A DNA stretch of 64,000 nucleotides from Pachysolen tannophilus NRRL Y-2460 (taxonomy: Eukaryota > Ascomycota > Pichiomycetes > Alaninales > Pachysolenaceae). The notes under the pieces were generated by a model. That model was not told where the DNA came from. It did no database searches and saw only the letters and a list, made by a program, of their open reading frames with translations. The position numbers and the translations under genes are program-made. The stretch is taken from positions 1,088,061 to 1,152,060 of the forward strand of contig KV454015.1 of NCBI GenBank assembly GCA_001661245.1, in the 5' to 3' direction. Shown one piece after another: positions 58,657 through 64,000 of the stretch (position 1 is the first letter of the stretch; the number at the start of each line of letters is the position of its first letter).

Positions 58657-61600
58657 CTAACGTCCTGACAAATTTGCATGATCTGTATATAACCTTGGAG
58701 CAATGTTCATGGCCATCAATTCTTGGAACAATAATTTAGCAGCATATGGAATATGTAATTGGTAAATATTTGTCTTGTTTTTACATGACCGACATTCAAA
58801 TTGATTCTTTTTCAAATTAGCAATGACACTCATCAAACCGCACATACCACAAACATGTACTCTGAATGCATCTGATGCCTCCATTAATCTTTCTTTTAAG
58901 AAACCTGCTGTACCATGTGCAATCATACAATCTCTTTCCATCTCCCCGAAACGTAAACCACCGTCTCTTGATCTACCTTCAACAGGCTGTCTAGTCAACA
59001 TTTGAACAGGACCTCTAGCTCTTGCATGGATTTTATCGTCAACCATATGTCTAAGACGTTGGTAGTAAGTAGGGCCAAAGAAAACTTGGGCCATTAATTT
59101 TTTACCAGTGTGTCCATTATACATGACTTCAAAACCTCTGGAATGGTAGCCATTTTCTCTCAACAATTTTGAAACCTGTTCAACTGTCAAGTCAGTGAAT
59201 GGTGTTGCATCACCCTCCATACCAGTCATCGAAGAAACTTTTGATAACAAACATTCAATTAAATGGGCTACAGTCATACGAGATGGAATGGCATGTGGAT
59301 TTATAATTAAATCTGGTACAACACCTTCACTACTAAAAGGCATATCTTCATGTCTATAGGTAATACCTATTGTACCTTTTTGACCGTGACGAGAAGCAAA
59401 TTTATCTCCAATTTGTGGTACTTTTGTAGTTCTGGTTCTAACTTTAACAAACTTTAAACCCTCTTGGTTGGTGGTTAACAAAACTTGATCCACAATACCA
59501 TTTTCTGTTGTTCTTAATGGCATCGAAGCATCTCTCTTAGTATGATATTTAGTTCTTTGTCCCAATTCTTCAGAGTCAGGTTGAATTGGTATTGTTTTTC
59601 CGATAATAATATCGGCACCTGATACTCTAACACCTGGTGCAATCAATCCATCGTCATCCAACTTTTCATATGTTCCTTGTTTAAAACCTAAAGTATCACT
59701 TCTATGAGGTTTCTCAAATTCTGCTAATACTGACATTCCTGATCTTGTTTCTTGATCACTATAAGATCTGAAAAATAATGATCTAAATAAACCTCTGTCA
59801 ATCGAAGATTGGTTCATAATCATAGAATCTTCTTGGTTATAACCTGAATAACATGAAATCGCAACAATAGCATTCTGACCTGCTGGTAATTCTCTAAATC
59901 TTAAAAATTCCATCGATCTCGTGGTACCTAAAGGCTTTTGAGGATAGTACAATATATTAGCCATGGTATCCATACGAACATTGTAATTTGTTGCAAACAC
60001 ACCCATAGCTTGTTTACCCATCGCAGACTGATATGTATTACGAGGAGATTGATTATGATCTGGGAACGGAATAATCGAGGCAGCAACACCCAATATCATC
60101 GCCGGATGAATTTCACAATGTGTGAAAGTATGTGTTGTACCACTTAAACTTGGCTTAATTCTTTTTGCAGCATCAATATCATCACCATTGTTCAACTCTT
60201 CAACTTCACGCTGTATATTATGTTCCTGGTTATGCTTTGCTGCAATCAAATCATCAATTTGCATAGCAATCATTATAGTTTCTTCTTCTTCTGCATCAAC
60301 ATATTCGATTACCCCATTATTCACCAAAGATGACCATCCATATATTGCTCCTTCATGTTCTTCTTCATCTCCGTTTTCCATATAATCATCTTCATCTACA
60401 GGATTCAATAATTTGTTGACGTGTGATTTGCGCAATTTTAATTCACCTTTATGTTCACTATTCTCATCATCTTCAACAACAAACAAAGGTCTATAAACTC
60501 TTCCTGCATCAGTGAAAATCTTAAATTCTTTTTCTCTAATGTCTCTAACGATGGAAACTTCAGGTGAAATATCACCTTGTCTACGTAAATCTTTAATTGC
60601 TTTTGTCAAGTCTGCTGGTTCTCTATGTGTACCAACCCAGACACCGTTAACAAAAATTCTTACAGCTTCTGGTGAATCATGAGGTACAAAATCTTCAACT
60701 GGTTCCATACCCCATTCTTCTAAATATAACAATATGGCATCAGATGGAGTACCAACAGAAATACATGACATTAATGACAAGTTTTTAACCAAACCACAAG
60801 CTTGACCTTCTGGTGTTTCTGCCGGACAAACAAGACCCCAATGGGTGTTATGCAATTGACGTGGTTTAGCTAATTTACCATCTCTACCAATTGGAGTATT
60901 TGTTCTTCTTAAATGGGATAACGTTGATGAGTATGTATAACGGTTCAAGACTTGAGAAACACCTGCTCTCGAAGACATTGCCTTTTTCTGTTCACCCCAA
61001 TTACCAGTAGCCAAAGAATATTTCAAACCTGCAGTTATTGTATTTGATCTGACTGCTAATGTCAAGTTAAAATCTCTATTTGTTTCCACACACTTTTGCA
61101 TATAACGGAAAATATCTTTTGTTAATTTTCTAAATAAAATTCTAAACAAGTTAGCCATCAATGGACCAGCTAAATCCAATCTTTTCTTACCAAAATGATC
61201 TCTATCATCAGGTTCTTTTCTTTCCAATGCACATAACAATAATCTGTTAACCATGTATCCAAGGAAAAAAGCTTTTCTAGTTTCAAAACCTTCATCTTGT
61301 GTAATATGAGGTAAAAATTCTTTTTGTAAAATATCTTTTGCATATTGAATACGTTTTTCTCTTCTTATACCTAAAGCATTACCTCTTCTACCAATGAAAT
61401 CCAAAGCAGTTTCTCTATCTTGAATAACAAAAGCTTCTTCAACACAAGGTTTCAACATTTCCAACATTTGCCAATCATTTTCATCATAACAAATATGTTC
61501 TAAAATATCACCATCTGGAACAACACCTAAAGCTCTAAATACTATAACGATTGGAACATCTTGTTTAATATATGGTAATTTTGCCTTTATAGTTCTTTCA

Positions 61601-62385
61601 GTAGTACCTTTATCTTCTCTACCATATAATTTTAATTGCATAGCACTAATTAATCTCGAACCTTTTTCTAAAGCAGATCTTATTTCTGCAACATGAGATA
61701 TTGGAGAAGGTGCAGCTTTTTTGAAAACTTGAACAATATTTGCAGCACTACGTTCTTGAGCAATCAAAACTTTTTCAGATCCATTTATGATGAAATAACC
61801 ACCCATATCATAAGGACATTCTTTTAATTCATAAAATTCAAGTTCATCTAAATCTCTTAATAAACAAAACTTTGATCTTAACATAATTGGAACTCTACCT
61901 AAATTAATTTGTTCAATTGGTTCTTCAACCACTTTCCCATTTTCATCTGTCTCTGGTTGCCAAACTGTCTCTCCAGTAGAAGGTCCTTCATTATCATCTA
62001 TATTTATTAAAATTCTCTTAGACATTTCAACTTGTAAAGTTGCACTATAAGTCAAATTTCTTAATCTTGCTTCTTGAGGAAACATAGCATGAGCAGTACC
62101 ATCAGATTCAGTCATGGTTGGTGTAGTAAGATAAGTTTTACCAAATTGAATTTCATACCTTCTATTGATATTATCATCTGCAGTCGTATGTTGAGCTGGT
62201 TGTTCTAAAATTAAAGTACTATCTTCTAAAACTAAATCTTGTATAGTAGTAGATATAAATTCATCAAAAGAATCCAACTGCTGAGAAACTAAACCTTTTT
62301 CTTGGAAAAAGGAAGATATAACTGTCCAACAATCTTCCGCTGTTATTTGTTCATCCAAAGAATATGGATCCGAGTATTCTGACAT
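58657..62385 (-). CDS. RPB2: RNA polymerase II second-largest subunit Rpb2
   Basis: Rpb2 forms one side of the Pol II cleft and shares the active site with Rpb1. It has 1242 residues (S. cerevisiae 1224) from the ATG at 62385. The order of domains is intact: protrusion and lobe, fork ([19 protein letters not shown], then [17 protein letters not shown]), external regions, hybrid-binding [18 protein letters not shown], wall, and the clamp with its zinc cluster (CGMCGL...CRSCKN). The C-terminal [16 protein letters not shown] is the Rpb2 anchor. An acidic insertion precedes the QIDDLIAAK region. MRPL23 follows upstream, the same neighbour as in S. cerevisiae. Confidence 0.97.
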   Translation of the reverse strand: MSEYSDPYSLDEQITAEDCWTVISSFFQEKGLVSQQLDSFDEFISTTIQDLVLEDSTLILEQPAQHTTADDNINRRYEIQFGKTYLTTPTMTESDGTAHAMFPQEARLRNLTYSATLQVEMSKRILINIDDNEGPSTGETVWQPETDENGKVVEEPIEQINLGRVPIMLRSKFCLLRDLDELEFYELKECPYDMGGYFIINGSEKVLIAQERSAANIVQVFKKAAPSPISHVAEIRSALEKGSRLISAMQLKLYGREDKGTTERTIKAKLPYIKQDVPIVIVFRALGVVPDGDILEHICYDENDWQMLEMLKPCVEEAFVIQDRETALDFIGRRGNALGIRREKRIQYAKDILQKEFLPHITQDEGFETRKAFFLGYMVNRLLLCALERKEPDDRDHFGKKRLDLAGPLMANLFRILFRKLTKDIFRYMQKCVETNRDFNLTLAVRSNTITAGLKYSLATGNWGEQKKAMSSRAGVSQVLNRYTYSSTLSHLRRTNTPIGRDGKLAKPRQLHNTHWGLVCPAETPEGQACGLVKNLSLMSCISVGTPSDAILLYLEEWGMEPVEDFVPHDSPEAVRIFVNGVWVGTHREPADLTKAIKDLRRQGDISPEVSIVRDIREKEFKIFTDAGRVYRPLFVVEDDENSEHKGELKLRKSHVNKLLNPVDEDDYMENGDEEEHEGAIYGWSSLVNNGVIEYVDAEEEETIMIAMQIDDLIAAKHNQEHNIQREVEELNNGDDIDAAKRIKPSLSGTTHTFTHCEIHPAMILGVAASIIPFPDHNQSPRNTYQSAMGKQAMGVFATNYNVRMDTMANILYYPQKPLGTTRSMEFLRFRELPAGQNAIVAISCYSGYNQEDSMIMNQSSIDRGLFRSLFFRSYSDQETRSGMSVLAEFEKPHRSDTLGFKQGTYEKLDDDGLIAPGVRVSGADIIIGKTIPIQPDSEELGQRTKYHTKRDASMPLRTTENGIVDQVLLTTNQEGLKFVKVRTRTTKVPQIGDKFASRHGQKGTIGITYRHEDMPFSSEGVVPDLIINPHAIPSRMTVAHLIECLLSKVSSMTGMEGDATPFTDLTVEQVSKLLRENGYHSRGFEVMYNGHTGKKLMAQVFFGPTYYQRLRHMVDDKIHARARGPVQMLTRQPVEGRSRDGGLRFGEMERDCMIAHGTAGFLKERLMEASDAFRVHVCGMCGLMSVIANLKKNQFECRSCKNKTNIYQLHIPYAAKLLFQELMAMNIAPRLYTDHANLSGR

Positions 62386-63176
62386 GATTGATCAAAAAGC
62401 TAAAAAAAAAAAAAAAGGCAAAAAAAAATAAAGAAAAATAAAATAAAACAACGATAAACTTATGACTTTGTTTATTACAAATGAATGGATTTTCTTTTTA
62501 AAATACGAAAATAAATGACAAAATTTATAATACAATGATGTAAATGAATTAAAACGAAACAACAATAATAACAAAAATAATAATAATAATAATAAGAATA
62601 ATATAAAAAAAAAAAAAAAAATAAAAGTAATGAAATCAAATAGGAATGAATGATTTCACCTAATGAATTTCAATCAATTTAAAAAAAAAGAGCGATTAAC
62701 TTAATATAATCTAATATATCAATTAACCTCCTTTAATTATATTTATATATATCTATTAACGATATATATAAATTATTGAATAATAATCAATAATTCTTTA
62801 TATGTTTCTTCTCTCGCCTTCAGCTTTTTTTTTACTTATTTTTTTTCTTCTTTTTCTTCCTTTGTTGTTGAAGAAAAAAAAAAACAAAAAAAATTTTGGT
62901 GAAAAAAGAGCGTTACGAAGCACTGTGTTAATATAGGCACGACTTGCACGACTATTTAGAAGCTTCAAGGGACAAGACAAGACAAGACAAGATTAAAGAG
63001 AAGTATTAGTTAAAAGTCACTGGTTAGCTAGGTAAATGTTTGGATCCAATAATCATATGATTATAACTCGTTTCAATATATTATATACAAAATAACGTCT
63101 TGGGGAAAGAAAGAAAAAAAAAAATTAAAAATTAAACAAACAAAACTCATAATGGTTAAATCATTTATTAAATTTC
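62386..63176. other. RPB2 promoter / MRPL23 3' region, no gene seen
   Basis: These 790 bp hold A-rich tracts, an (AAT)n run near 62580, short TA repeats near 62750 and a pentanucleotide repeat (ACAAG, four copies, near 62972-62991). No ORF of credible composition is present. Confidence 0.7.
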
Positions 63177-63775
63177 CTATGCTTTTTTATCATTTCTCAG
63201 ATTAAATTCTTTTAAAATTTTTGTATTATGATCTAGTTTTGCCAATTTTTCATCAACTTGAGGTTTTTGATCAGCAAATGCTATAATGTTTTGCTTGTAA
63301 GGATGATCACTTCCATCAAATACTTTTAATCTTTCTAATCTTGGAGTTCTTAATTTATTTTTTGGTAACATTCTACTCACTGCTTTTTTCAATACTTCTC
63401 CAAAACCTTGATCAGCAGCAATCTTAGCCATAGGAACAGCTTTACCTGAACCAGGCCTTCCAGTATGTTTCCAATATGTTTTTTCTGTTAATTTATTACC
63501 AGTATATTTCAAATGTGAACAATTTGAAACTACAACATAATCCCCCGTATCCTGTGTTGCATGGTATATCGGTTTATGCTTGCCCATAAGTGTTATTGCA
63601 ATTTGGGACGCTAATCTCCCAAGAGTCCTTGGATCTTCTGCAACATCAACATGATGCCAAACTCTTGCAAATGAAAGAGCAGTCTATATAAAAGGAAAAG
63701 TTAGTATAATAATAAAACAACAACAGTAATAAAACAAATTGTAATATAACTTACGTTTCCTACTTTACTCGACAT
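63177..63775 (-). CDS. MRPL23: Mitochondrial ribosomal protein uL13m (Mrpl23; one intron)
   Basis: This is a subunit of the large mitochondrial ribosomal particle. Exon 1 is 63775-63755 (MSSKVGN). The intron is 63754-63684, with donor GTAAGT, branch point TACTAAC (plus strand 63700-63706) and acceptor TATAG. Exon 2 is 63683-63177. The product has 175 residues (S. cerevisiae 163). Exon 2 opens [25 protein letters not shown], as in bacterial L13. It continues through [28 protein letters not shown] and GMLPKNKLR-type [11 protein letters not shown], to [14 protein letters not shown]. The DNA beyond (63776-64000) is promoter-like, with poly-T/A runs and no visible gene. Confidence 0.94.
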
Positions 63776-64000
63776 TGCTTTCTATTATTATTCAAACAAC
63801 GTTTTTTTTTTAAATTCAATGATTATTGTTTGTTTTAATTCATTCCAAATAGCTATAAATTTTTTTTTTCCATTTTTTTTTTTCACCTTCAACACATATA
63901 TATATAGACAAGAGAAGTAAAGGTATAAAAAAAAAAAAAAAAAAAAATTTATAGGGGTAGTGCAGGCGCGTATTAAAACCCCAAAAACGGAAATTTCTTT

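Noticed and set aside
1-64000. CRISPR arrays, bacterial operons or viral insertions
   Set aside because: No spaced repeats, Shine-Dalgarno patterns or viral genes; all content is typical yeast nuclear DNA.

Overview
This window is nuclear DNA of a budding yeast in or near the Saccharomycetaceae/Saccharomycodaceae. Nearly every gene has a recognisable Saccharomyces cerevisiae counterpart. Intergenic DNA is very AT-rich with long A/T runs. Introns are short, sit near the 5' ends of genes, and carry yeast branch points (TACTAAC or close variants). There are two Pol III tRNA genes. Short gene-order blocks known from S. cerevisiae survive: HSE1-LAG1, MES1 near BUD32, COX18-SPT4 and RPB2 near MRPL23. 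They are embedded in a different overall order, so this is a relative of Saccharomyces and not S. cerevisiae. URC1, which S. cerevisiae lacks, agrees with that. I cannot name the species.

Layout. 0-16 kb: the 3' part of septin CDC3, an assembly gap, POM33/PER33, YPQ1, URC1, the Cdc25-type phosphatase MIH1, a small hydrophilic protein gene, two opposed fragments that look like one F-box/LRR gene cut in two, and a cytosolic Hsp70 (SSA). 16-34 kb: HSE1, LAG1, GEP3, TRM10, a CYSTM stress-type gene, a sphingoid-base kinase (LCB4/5), SUP35, LPL1 and ABP1. 34-48 kb: a 51-codon membrane micro-ORF, a Zn2Cys6 regulator, tRNA-Ala(UGC), a second gap, two small ORFs overlapping by ATGA, a GPALPP-like gene, a DUF3844/Vps3844-like ER or vacuole protein, a small coiled-coil gene, MES1, BUD32, an HhH-domain gene, COX18, SPT4 and ALG13. 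48-64 kb: tRNA-Pro(UGG), NMA1/2, VTC4 (carrying one frameshift), CDC45, an MCH-type transporter, an orphan open frame, RPB2 and MRPL23.

The genes are mostly unlinked housekeeping functions. Some fit together by process: LAG1 and LCB4/5 (sphingolipids), CDC3, ABP1 and MIH1 (morphogenesis and cell cycle), VTC4 and YPQ1 (vacuole), and HSE1 (endosome). Several promoters carry sites that match the gene: a Pho4-type CACGTG at VTC4, an MCB box at CDC45, a step-type heat-shock element at SSA, STREs at the CYSTM gene, and GATA boxes at URC1.

I did not find a clearly new multi-gene system. The strongest oddities are the F-box/LRR gene apparently split by a small inversion, the one-base frameshift in VTC4, the ATGA-overlapping ORF pair, an unusually high intron density with GTAAGT as the dominant donor, and GC-rich symmetric promoter arrays.
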